Shown: in pieces, positions 1 to 6,686 of the stretch | How the letters are laid out: the number at the start of each line of letters is the position of its first letter | Numbering within the stretch: the stretch's first letter is position 1 | Source: Actinomycetes bacterium | GTDB taxonomy: Bacteria > Actinomycetota > Acidimicrobiia > Acidimicrobiales > Microtrichaceae | Assembly: GCA_023434535.1 (NCBI GenBank) | Contig: JAEYSR010000195.1 | Location: 1 to 11,785 of the forward strand | Reading direction: 5' to 3' | DNA: 11,785 nucleotides | Translations under genes and position numbers: made by a program | Notes under the pieces: generated by a model | What the model was told of the DNA's origin: nothing | The model's database searches: none | What the model saw: only the letters and a program-made list of their open reading frames with translations

Positions 1-772
1 CGCCCAGCCCGGCCAGGAGCACCGCCATCAACGCCACCACGATCCCTGACGCGGCGAGCCGACCCCACGGGGGCCGCCGTCGACCGGCGTCGAACTCGAG
101 CCAGAGGGTGGCGAGGTCGCCGGCGCGGAGCCGGGAGCCCGCTGGTCGGACCGACCGGACGGGAACCTCGACGACGCGGCGCGAGAGCTCGATGAGCACC
201 GGCTTCACCAGACTTCTCCGGTGGTTGCCAGCGGCGACGTACTCGGCGGCGACCCAGGCGGTCATGGCGTTCATCCCGCATCCGACGTCGTGGAGGTCCA
301 CGCCGGAGCGACCGGCATGGCGGTTGAAGAGTCGCGACGGGATCTCCCTGTACCAGATGCGGCTCGAGGTCCTGCGGCCCGAGGCGAGGTCCGCTCCGGC
401 TGCGACCTCCCGGATGAGCAGCGGAAGGTCCTCGGGGAACGTCTCGAGGTCGACGTCGATCATCGACACGATGTCGCCTGTCGCAGCTGCGAAACCTGCC
501 GTGACGGCGGCGGCGTGGCCGCTGTTCCGCGCGAGTCGCAGCCCGACGACGCGGCCGTCGTCGCCAGAGAGTCGACAGATCCGCTCCCACGTGCGGTCAC
601 GGCTGCCGTCGTCGACGAAGATGATCTCGCAGTCGTCGATCCCGGCAGAGCCGAGCGATCGACCCAGACGATCGTGGAGCTCATCGATGGTCAGCTCGCC
701 GTCGAGCACCGGGACCACGACCGAGACCCTGGCCGGTGTGGACGGGTCGACGAGTGAACGACCGGCGGACAT
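1..772 (-). CDS. GT2 glycosyltransferase, polyprenyl-phosphate hexose synthase-like (C-terminus cut by window edge)
   Basis: Seen: 257 residues from an ATG at 772, with no stop before base 1. The GT-A fold markers are in order: VSVVVPVLDGE (16-26), FVDDGSRDRTW (52-62), ARNSGHAAAVTAGF (81-94), the metal-binding DVD (106-108), and HDVGCGMNAM (161-170). A hydrophobic segment begins near 241 and continues out of the window. Known: dolichol/polyprenyl-phosphate mannose or glucose synthases of GT2 have this order, and many carry C-terminal membrane helices. They transfer a hexose from a nucleotide sugar to polyprenyl phosphate at the cytoplasmic face. Inference: it supplies a lipid-linked sugar to the GT-C proteins nearby. 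It lies 49 bp after the membrane-protein gene on the same strand, so the two are probably cotranscribed. No Shine-Dalgarno is visible at the ATG, and an in-frame stop lies 27 bp upstream. DVDLE replaces the commoner DADLQ. The donor sugar cannot be read from the sequence. Confidence 0.85.
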   Translation of the reverse strand, partial: MSAGRSLVDPSTPARVSVVVPVLDGELTIDELHDRLGRSLGSAGIDDCEIIFVDDGSRDRTWERICRLSGDDGRVVGLRLARNSGHAAAVTAGFAAATGDIVSMIDVDLETFPEDLPLLIREVAAGADLASGRRTSSRIWYREIPSRLFNRHAGRSGVDLHDVGCGMNAMTAWVAAEYVAAGNHRRSLVKPVLIELSRRVVEVPVRSVRPAGSRLRAGDLATLWLEFDAGRRRPPWGRLAASGIVVALMAVLLAGLG

Positions 773-821
773 AGGGGACCAAGGTTGCCACTTCGCCGGT
801 CACGGCGCCGCAGCCGCCTCC

Positions 822-2687
822 TCAGGACGGTCCGACGTTCCAGTTGAAGCCGAGATCAGCCAGTCCTGACGCATCCGCATAGGCCGCGAGTCCGGAGACC
901 AGGCAGGCGCCGAGGACGACGACGATGGCCGCCGTCGACAGGTGGAGACGGAGGTGTCCGCCGGCCCGATCGGACGCCGTCCGGTCGCGGAGCTCGAGCA
1001 GCAGGAAGCGCAGCGACCACGCGACGAGCAGCACCCACGCGAAGTAGCCGGTCTTGGCGAGGTTCGCGTCGTATCCCCGAGCTCCCTCCTCTCGTAGCAG
1101 GAGCACTGGGATCGCGCTGACCGCGACCGACAGCAGGATCAGGGACGACGTGCGCTCGGTCACGAACCTCCGCCCGCCCAGCGCGACGGCGAGCAGCGGA
1201 AGGACCACCAGGAGCCAGTACGTCCAGCCCCCCGTCGTCCAGCCGAAGACGTCGACGAGCGCCAGCGGGTCGATCGTGAAGCCGTTCGTCGCACCGGGGA
1301 GCGCCCCGGAGACCTGCAGGACCGTCTGCACTCCGATGACGAGCGACGCGGGCAGGAGCACGCCCAGGCCGAGGTCCTTGGCACGTGCGGCGGTCCACCT
1401 GTCCGTGACCCACAGCCAGAGCGGGATCGCCGGGATCAGTGCCAGGGAGTAGCTCGGCTTGGTGGCTGTCGCAGCCACCGTGAGAGCGGCCAGCGCAAGG
1501 GTTCGTCGCGTTCCGACGCCGGTGCGGCGGACGCCCGTCCACACCACTGCAGGTACGAGGACGAAGAGGAGGGGCAGCACGAAGGTGTCGGTCGGGTTCC
1601 CCCAGATGTGGAGCGGCTGTGCGGGGCTCGCCCGCTCGACGAGTCCAGCGGCGATGAGGAGCAGCTTCGGGGACTCGATCACGACGAACAGGACGCCGCA
1701 GACGGTGCCTCCCAGCGCTCCGAGTCGACGGTGGTCGCCGTCAGCCAGGCCGGACCACCAGGCGAGCGCTGCTGCACCGACCCCGACCGACACCGACATC
1801 AGGACGACCGGCGACCAGGTCGTCCCGAGGACCGGGTCGAGCAGTCGCACCATCACGTGGAACACCGGGTGGGGAACGGCCGGGAACGGGGGCCAGAACG
1901 TGATGTCACGCGCCAGGCCCAGGTGCACGGAGTAGTCGTTGATACCGAAGACGCGGGCTCCAGGATCCTCCACGAGCCGCCGGAACACCGGCACCATCAG
2001 CGCGGAGACGGCGATCGCGACCGCTGCGAGGCGCCCGCCCGGGCGCGACGCGAGCTCGCTCGCAGCGTGCACCGTCGAGCTGACGGCGGACCGTGTCGCT
2101 CTGCCGGCTCGACGGGCGAGCTCCGTGAAGGTGCTCTGGATGCTCCGGTCGAGAGCGTCGACTCGTCCGCCGGGGCGCACCATCGGCGCCGCGCACGTCG
2201 CGGCGGCGATCGACTGCGCCAGGATCGTGAGCACGTCGGAGCTCGACGAGGACCACAGCAGCCCGGCTGCCGCCGTCGCTCCGACGCCGGTCCATCCCAG
2301 GCGGGACGCTCGAGGGCCGACCGCGATGGACACCCACGCCACCGCCCACATCATCACCGCCGTCGGCGCTCGGCCGGATCTCGGAACGGTGGCCGCGAGG
2401 ACGAAGACCGTCACCCCGGCGAGGAGGAGGATCCATCCGACGACCCGGGTCGTTGATCGCCGCGCCGGCGGTCGGATGCTGAGCACCGTCGACCAGGAGA
2501 GGGTGGCCACCACCAGCCACCGCACCTTCTCAGACGCGCCCGACCCTTCGGACGTCAGCCTCAGGACGGGTCCGAAGCCTCCGACCACGGCAGCGAACAG
2601 CGTCGCGCCGATGAGTCGGCTCGCATCCTCGAACCGGCGGTCGCTGGTCGGGCGCCGCAGCGGCGCCCGTTGTTCCCGCTCCAGCAC
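822..2687 (-). CDS. Large polytopic membrane protein, probable GT-C-type glycosyltransferase with extra N-terminal six-helix module
   Basis: Seen: 621 residues from a GTG at 2687. About six hydrophobic segments occupy roughly 24-44, 56-72, 82-100, 106-125, 131-146 and 151-169. An Arg/Ala/Ser-rich linker with LDR at 179-181 follows (172-219). The second membrane block (220 to about 602) starts with one helix and then a loop carrying NDYSVHLGLAR (250-260) and PHPVFHVMV (272-280). TATKPSYSL lies at 407-415. Known: GT-C enzymes keep an acidic catalytic residue in the first extracytoplasmic loop and use polyprenyl-phosphate sugars. Inference: Asp251 is the candidate for that residue, and the adjacent GT2 gene fits the donor route. 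It could instead be a flippase or polymerase-like envelope protein. The start has no Shine-Dalgarno but a TACGGT hexamer lies seven bases upstream, as expected for a nearly leaderless mRNA. The linker and six-helix block resemble the same region of the protein at 9442-11430. Confidence 0.75.
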   Translation of the reverse strand: MLEREQRAPLRRPTSDRRFEDASRLIGATLFAAVVGGFGPVLRLTSEGSGASEKVRWLVVATLSWSTVLSIRPPARRSTTRVVGWILLLAGVTVFVLAATVPRSGRAPTAVMMWAVAWVSIAVGPRASRLGWTGVGATAAAGLLWSSSSSDVLTILAQSIAAATCAAPMVRPGGRVDALDRSIQSTFTELARRAGRATRSAVSSTVHAASELASRPGGRLAAVAIAVSALMVPVFRRLVEDPGARVFGINDYSVHLGLARDITFWPPFPAVPHPVFHVMVRLLDPVLGTTWSPVVLMSVSVGVGAAALAWWSGLADGDHRRLGALGGTVCGVLFVVIESPKLLLIAAGLVERASPAQPLHIWGNPTDTFVLPLLFVLVPAVVWTGVRRTGVGTRRTLALAALTVAATATKPSYSLALIPAIPLWLWVTDRWTAARAKDLGLGVLLPASLVIGVQTVLQVSGALPGATNGFTIDPLALVDVFGWTTGGWTYWLLVVLPLLAVALGGRRFVTERTSSLILLSVAVSAIPVLLLREEGARGYDANLAKTGYFAWVLLVAWSLRFLLLELRDRTASDRAGGHLRLHLSTAAIVVVLGACLVSGLAAYADASGLADLGFNWNVGPS

Positions 2688-2691
2688 CGTT

Positions 2692-2702
2692 GGTACCGTA
2701 CC
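2692..2702. promoter_or_regulatory. Symmetric bidirectional -10 site between divergent genes
   Basis: The sequence GGTAC-C-GTACC is a perfect inverted repeat around base 2697. It contains TACCGT on the plus strand (2694-2699) and TACGGT on the minus strand (2700-2695), both matching TAnnnT. Counting from the hexamers, starts fall near 2706 (plus) and 2688 (minus), 18 bp apart. The minus start lies one base before the GTG at 2687, and the plus transcript would have a leader of about 42 nt. A weak -35-like TTGTTC sits at 2670-2675, 18 bp from the plus hexamer; no clear -35 is seen for the minus side. The same palindrome could instead be an operator. Start sites are inferred, not measured. Confidence 0.5.
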
Positions 2703-2730
2703 TGGATTCCGCGCCGCTCCGGCCGTGGGT

Positions 2731-2739
2731 GGAAAGGGG
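2731..2739 (+). promoter_or_regulatory. Ribosome binding site for the GSDH-like gene
   Basis: GGAAAGGGG ends eight bases before the GTG at 2748 and is the clearest purine-rich Shine-Dalgarno-like stretch in the window. It fixes the start at 2748, because the open frame continues upstream to about 2670 into the divergent gene and the promoter. Confidence 0.6.
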
Positions 2740-2747
2740 CTTGGCGG

Positions 2748-4343
2748 GTGAGCTCAGCTGGGTCGTGGACGCGGTCGTTCGTCGGTGCCGTGGTCGTGTT
2801 CGCAGTCGCCGCTCTCGGTGCGTCCTGCGCGGAGCACCTCCCACCCGGTGGGTATCCGGGCCCCTCGGAGAAGGGTCCGGGGGTGCGTGCCAACCTCGTC
2901 GCTTCGGTCGACGGGGCGGTCACCGGCTTGGTGTCGGATCCGGAGCGACAGGCCTTGTTCCTCGGAACCCGCGATGGCCTCATCCTGAGGGTTCCGCTGT
3001 CGGACGACGACGGCACCACCGCCCCCGACCCGGATGGCACCGAGGTCGCGGTGGATCTGCGATCCGAGGTCTCGACCCAGGACGAGCGTGGGCTGTTCGA
3101 CCTCCAGCTCGTCGACGAGGGTCGCGCTATCGCCACGTCCTACACCGCGACGGATGGAGCCGTGACCGTGCGCCTGCTCGGGCTGGACGGCACGGCCCTC
3201 GCGGACGACGTGGACGATCCGATCGTGGTGCAGGTTCCGCACCCGTATGCCGGCCACAACGGTGGGGGACTCGCGATCGACCGCGCCGGCAACCTCCTGC
3301 TGTCCCTGGGTGACATGGACACGAAGGACGAACCGCTGCCGCTGGCTCAGGACCCCAGCAGTCTCCTCGGCGGTGTCATCCGGATCCCGGCCGAATTCCT
3401 GAGCAGCTCCGGGTCGCGACCGGTCGAGGCGACCCCCGAGATGTTGGTCGCCAAGGGCCTGCGGAACCCCTGGCGGATCTCCGTCGACGCGTCGGCGGAC
3501 GACCTGTGGATCGGCGATGTCGGACAGGACGCGTGGGAGGAGATCGACCGCATCGACGACGTGACCGATCTGACGGTCCCGGCCAACTTCGGCTGGCCGG
3601 TCGCTGAGGCGGATGCGGCATTCCGCTCCGACGTCCCCCTGTCCGGCGGGTCTCCGCTCCAGGCACCCGCGTTCGCCTACCCCCACAGCGACGACCGGTG
3701 CGGCGTCGCACTCGGGGCCCGCTATCGAGGAACGCAGGTGCCGGCTCTGGACGGCAGGCTGGTGTTCGGGGATCTCTGCTCCGGGGACGTGATGGCCCTC
3801 GACGTCGACAGCGACGACACGGGTGCCGACGTGGTCACCAGCATCCGAGGCACCTTGCTCGGATTCGGTGAGGACGCGTTCGGCGAGATCTACGTCCTGA
3901 CCGCCGGTGGCGACGTGTATCGCCTGGATCCGGCCGGTTGGCGACCACCGAAGGTGGCGGCCAGCCCCGCTGTCGACGCCTCGGGCTCGACGTCGACCGT
4001 CCCTGCGGTCGCGACTGAAGCGGACTGTCGGGTCATCGCACTCCTCCAGGAGTCGATGAGGTTCACCGAGCTCGGGCCGTCGGAGATGGAGGCGCGTCTC
4101 GGTGAGCTCCTCGCCGCCCTGGGAGATGCGTCCGCGGAAGCCGATGATGCGCGTCGCGCCAGCCTCGATCGCTTGAGCCAAGTGTTCGCCGCCGCAGCGG
4201 AGGAGGGCGAACGGGGCGGGTACGACGTGTCCGCGCCGGCGTTCCGTGATCTGCTGGCCGAGCTGTCGAGCGGCACCGGGAGAGGTGAGGGCTTTCCAGA
4301 CGCGATCACGTCGGTGATGAGCGTGGCGGGGAGCTGCCCGTGA
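2748..4343 (+). CDS. Exported glucose/sorbosone dehydrogenase-like beta-propeller (GSDH family) with C-terminal helical domain
   Basis: Seen: 531 residues. A hydrophobic signal (about 11-26) ends in LGASC with Cys27, which fits a loose lipobox. The propeller spans about 45-396, with GHNGGGL (169-175), LAQDPSSLLGGVIRI (199-213), GLRNPWRISVD (237-247), DLWIGDVGQDAWEEI (252-266) and ARYRGTQVPALDGRLVFGDL (324-343). Known: these blocks mark PQQ-type soluble aldose dehydrogenases such as YliI/Asd; the His of HNGG is the catalytic base and the Arg of LRNP contacts PQQ. His170 and Arg239 are both present. Inference: an extracytoplasmic, probably membrane-tethered sugar oxidoreductase or sugar-binding propeller. 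A Ser/Thr/Pro linker (about 404-424) leads to a helical domain bracketed by Cys427 and Cys530, which is not part of the usual family. The next gene starts 43 bp on, same strand. PQQ use cannot be proved; many GSDH relatives have no demonstrated cofactor. Confidence 0.85.
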   Translation: MSSAGSWTRSFVGAVVVFAVAALGASCAEHLPPGGYPGPSEKGPGVRANLVASVDGAVTGLVSDPERQALFLGTRDGLILRVPLSDDDGTTAPDPDGTEVAVDLRSEVSTQDERGLFDLQLVDEGRAIATSYTATDGAVTVRLLGLDGTALADDVDDPIVVQVPHPYAGHNGGGLAIDRAGNLLLSLGDMDTKDEPLPLAQDPSSLLGGVIRIPAEFLSSSGSRPVEATPEMLVAKGLRNPWRISVDASADDLWIGDVGQDAWEEIDRIDDVTDLTVPANFGWPVAEADAAFRSDVPLSGGSPLQAPAFAYPHSDDRCGVALGARYRGTQVPALDGRLVFGDLCSGDVMALDVDSDDTGADVVTSIRGTLLGFGEDAFGEIYVLTAGGDVYRLDPAGWRPPKVAASPAVDASGSTSTVPAVATEADCRVIALLQESMRFTELGPSEMEARLGELLAALGDASAEADDARRASLDRLSQVFAAAAEEGERGGYDVSAPAFRDLLAELSSGTGRGEGFPDAITSVMSVAGSCP

Positions 4344-4386
4344 TCGCGGTGTCGCCGCACGGTCCCCGTCGGGCCGGTGGTCGGCC

Positions 4387-5922
4387 GTGAGCGCGATCGA
4401 TGTCCCGCGGTGTCGTGCCCCGTTCTCGTCGATGGAGTTCGCCCCCGACGGATCGGTCCTCGTGTGCTGCGCCAACTACCTCTACCCGATCGGTCTCGTC
4501 GGCCGAGCGACTCTCCGTGACATCTGGACCGGTCCGGCTGCGGACCGCCTCCGCTCGGCCGTGTCGCAGGGGGATCTGTCGCTGGGATGCACGATCTGCA
4601 GCCACCGGATCCGCCACGACGGCGCCGAGCTGCCGCTCATGGCCTACTCCGACAACGAGATCGGCGAGGGATGGCAGTGGCCGACGTCGCTGTCGTTCTC
4701 GCTGCACAGCACGTGCAACCTCGAGTGCGTGATGTGCGGAGCCGATCGCTCGACTCGCATCCGGTCTCGACGACACGGCCTGCCGCCGCTTCCGCACCAC
4801 TACGGCGACGCGTTCTTCTCCGAGATCGAGGAGTTCGTCGCCCGCGCGTCGTGGTGTGACTTCGTCGGCGGAGAGCCGCTGCTCGTGTCGGAGCACTGGC
4901 GTGTCTGGGATGTCATGAGATCCGCGGCGCCCGGGATCCGCTGCTCCATCACCACCAACGGAACGGTGTGGAACGACCGGGTGGAGCAGCTCCTGTCCGA
5001 CTTCCCGACCTCGGTCCGGGTGTCCGTGGACGGCATGCGGAAGGAGACGTTCGAGTCGATACGCGTCGGATCGGACTTCGAATCCGTGCTCCGGAACGTC
5101 GAGAGGTTCCGGTCGTACTGCGCCGGGCGTGGAACGGAGCTGTCGCTCGCCTGGTCGTTCCTGCGTCAGAACTGGTCAGAGCTCGGCGACTGCCTGCTCT
5201 GGGCCGAGTCGCTCGGTGTGCCGGTCTACGTCACCACGGTCCTGGAACGTGACTTCGGGGTGCAGCACCTTCCGACCGACGACCTCAGGTCCGTCCACGC
5301 CGCGATGTCCGCGGAGTCCGAGCGCATCCGAGCGCAGCTGCGTCTGAACCGCGACGTCTGGGACCGGCAGCTGGCGATGATCGCGGCCGAGTTGGCTGTG
5401 AGATCGTCGTCGGCGCCGCGTGAAGCGTGCTTCGACGCACCCGGGCCCGACTCGTTGTCGATCGCTGCGGAGACGCTGCTCCGCCGAGGTCGCGAGGTGG
5501 CGGCCGGCGGTCCCGATCTGGAGTCCTACCACGCAGCGTGGGGTCGTTCGGCGGGCTCGGCAGGCGATGCGGTGCGAGTCGCGCCCGACGGTTCGATCGT
5601 CGGTCGCCGACCCGGACGTGATCGGATCCTCGACGGCATCGTGCCCGGAACCGACGGGCTCGGCGAGCTGTTCGATCTCCTGTGCCGCCGGTTCGGCGGT
5701 CAGCTCTGGTTGCTGGAGGAACTCGTGCTCGCCGACGCGTTCGTGCTGTCCGTCGGTGTCGGGCCGGCCGCCCGCGACGCCGAGCCGGTCCAAGCCGTGC
5801 GCCTCGTCTGTAGTGCCGTCGACGACGGCCTCGACGTCGAGGTGATCGCTGCGGACCGGGCGCAGCATCTCCCGGTTCCGGTCGAGATCCGTACCGCTCG
5901 ACGGACCCCCGACGTCCGTTAG
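4387..5922 (+). CDS. Radical SAM protein with N-terminal SPASM-like cysteine cluster
   Basis: Seen: 511 residues from a GTG at 4387, the first possible start in this frame, with a weak GGTGG upstream. Residues 9-71 look like a SPASM/twitch segment: CRAPF (9-13), FAPDGSVLVCC (18-28), a DIW motif (45-47) and CTIC (68-71). The radical SAM core follows, with CNLECVMC (110-117) supplying the CX3CX2C ligands, GGEP (161-164), TTNGT (189-193) and VSVDG (212-216). Known: the CX3CX2C cysteines bind the SAM-cleaving 4Fe-4S cluster, and SPASM cysteines bind auxiliary clusters, usually C-terminal to the core in peptide-modifying enzymes. Here they come first. Residues from about 320 to 511 contain no motif I recognise, although VAPDGSIVGRRPG (571-606 nt-frame region, about residue 400) recalls a PAS-like start. 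Inference: oxidative chemistry on an unknown substrate, perhaps a peptide, sugar or lipid. Probably cotranscribed with the propeller gene. No small precursor-peptide gene fits in the short gaps nearby. Confidence 0.85.
   Translation: MSAIDVPRCRAPFSSMEFAPDGSVLVCCANYLYPIGLVGRATLRDIWTGPAADRLRSAVSQGDLSLGCTICSHRIRHDGAELPLMAYSDNEIGEGWQWPTSLSFSLHSTCNLECVMCGADRSTRIRSRRHGLPPLPHHYGDAFFSEIEEFVARASWCDFVGGEPLLVSEHWRVWDVMRSAAPGIRCSITTNGTVWNDRVEQLLSDFPTSVRVSVDGMRKETFESIRVGSDFESVLRNVERFRSYCAGRGTELSLAWSFLRQNWSELGDCLLWAESLGVPVYVTTVLERDFGVQHLPTDDLRSVHAAMSAESERIRAQLRLNRDVWDRQLAMIAAELAVRSSSAPREACFDAPGPDSLSIAAETLLRRGREVAAGGPDLESYHAAWGRSAGSAGDAVRVAPDGSIVGRRPGRDRILDGIVPGTDGLGELFDLLCRRFGGQLWLLEELVLADAFVLSVGVGPAARDAEPVQAVRLVCSAVDDGLDVEVIAADRAQHLPVPVEIRTARRTPDVR
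5901..5919. terminator. Possible hairpin at the convergent gene ends
   Basis: ACGGAC (5901-5906) pairs with GTCCGT (5914-5919) around a seven-base loop, forming a six-bp stem that ends exactly at the interlocked stop codons. It reads as a hairpin on both strands and so could end both transcripts. No T-run follows on either strand and the stem lies inside a coding region, so it may be chance. Confidence 0.2.
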
Positions 5923-6593
5923 CTCGTGATGGCGTCGGTGGCCGGAGCGCTCCCACGGAGCTCCCGTGTCGGCCACTTGCAGACGGCGAAGGTGGTCTGG
6001 AGAAGACCGTCCACGATCTCATGGTGCTCGGCGACCCATGCCTTCGACTGGGCGTTCCGCTGCTCCGCGGTCGTGGCTCCGTCGGCGCCGGGCAGTCCCG
6101 CCGCCGGCAGCTCTGATCGCAGCCGTCGGGCGATCGGGCTGACCTGGCCGTCATCGAGACCGATGAGCAGGTCCAGCTCGTTCTGGGTCGCGCGCGCATG
6201 CTGGGCGATCATGGGCGGATCGGTGGCGATCAGCAGCTGCGACGCCTCGAACACCAGACGCTGCATCGACTCGCACGTCGGGGTCACCGATGGGGAGCGG
6301 GGTGTCGGGTCCGCAGGAAGTGTGGTGACGACGGATGGAGGCGTGGGCGCTGGCTCGATCGGGACCGTTGCAGTGGTCGAGGGCGCCGTCCCGACGGACG
6401 GCGTCGCCGTCGTCGTGGAAGCCGTTGGGTCGGTCCGACCCGGGTCTGGCTCGGAACGGCCGCTGGCGGACCGCCCGCCGGGAGCTGACGCGGGACTCGG
6501 CTCGCTGCCTCGCTCGTCGCTGACGAGACCGCACGCGGACACGACGACGACAAGCGCGAGACACGAGGCTCCGGCCGCCAGCTTCGATCGCAT
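5919..6593 (-). CDS. Lipoprotein with Pro/Thr/Ser-rich linker and small helical C-terminal domain
   Basis: Seen: 224 residues from an ATG at 6593. The signal peptide has Arg2 and Lys4, a hydrophobic core (5-18) and the lipobox VSAC with Cys21. Residues 23-106 are rich in Pro, Thr, Ser and Ala and low in hydrophobics, as in an extended surface tether. The domain at 107-205 is predicted helical, opens and closes with the only other cysteines except Cys11 in the signal (Cys107 and Cys205), and has no enzyme motif I recognise. Known: such lipoproteins are anchored by the acylated Cys on the outer face of the cytoplasmic membrane. Inference: Cys107 and Cys205 may form a disulfide. Its stop TAA interlocks with the TAG of the convergent radical SAM gene (TTAG at 5919-5922). 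A TACCAT hexamer six bases before the ATG suggests a leaderless mRNA, favouring 6593 over an in-frame GTG at 6596. Function unknown. Confidence 0.8.
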   Translation of the reverse strand: MRSKLAAGASCLALVVVVSACGLVSDERGSEPSPASAPGGRSASGRSEPDPGRTDPTASTTTATPSVGTAPSTTATVPIEPAPTPPSVVTTLPADPTPRSPSVTPTCESMQRLVFEASQLLIATDPPMIAQHARATQNELDLLIGLDDGQVSPIARRLRSELPAAGLPGADGATTAEQRNAQSKAWVAEHHEIVDGLLQTTFAVCKWPTRELRGSAPATDAITS

Positions 6594-6599
6594 CACGTC

Positions 6600-6605
6600 A
6601 TGGTA
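6600..6605 (-). promoter_or_regulatory. -10 hexamer for a leaderless lipoprotein transcript
   Basis: On the minus strand TACCAT reads from 6605 to 6600, followed by six bases (GACGTG) and then the ATG at 6593. With TAnnnT occupying -12 to -7, the A of the ATG is +1. No Shine-Dalgarno is present, which is consistent with leaderless translation, common in actinobacteria. A weak GCGACC sits 17 bp upstream as a possible -35. The start site is inferred. Confidence 0.5.
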
Positions 6606-6674
6606 GGGCGACGGCTGACATCGGTCGCCTCGATCCCTGTGCACATCGACAGCGGGCGCCCGGGGGCCGGGTCC

Positions 6675-6680
6675 TACACT
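6675..6680 (+). promoter_or_regulatory. -10 hexamer for a leaderless A-T-TE synthetase transcript
   Basis: TACACT (6675-6680) is followed by six bases (CCAGCG) and the ATG at 6687, so the predicted +1 is the A of the start codon. No Shine-Dalgarno precedes the ATG. No convincing -35 lies 16-19 bp upstream; that interval is very G+C-rich and holds the palindrome GGGCGCCC at 6654-6661, whose role, if any, is unknown. Confidence 0.5.
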
Positions 6681-6686
6681 CCAGCG

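Noticed and set aside
108..869. Plus-strand open frames across the first 870 bases.
   Set aside because: The minus strand there encodes a well-conserved GT2 enzyme; the plus frames are Ser/Arg/Thr-rich with no motif.
2754..4475. A 573-codon minus-strand open frame opposite the propeller gene.
   Set aside because: It is Arg/Gly/His-rich with no domain, hydrophobic core or promoter, and it mirrors a clear GSDH-family gene.
6600..6686. Upstream extension of the synthetase frame.
   Set aside because: It would read through the promoter region; the TACACT hexamer and loss of domain character support the ATG at 6687.
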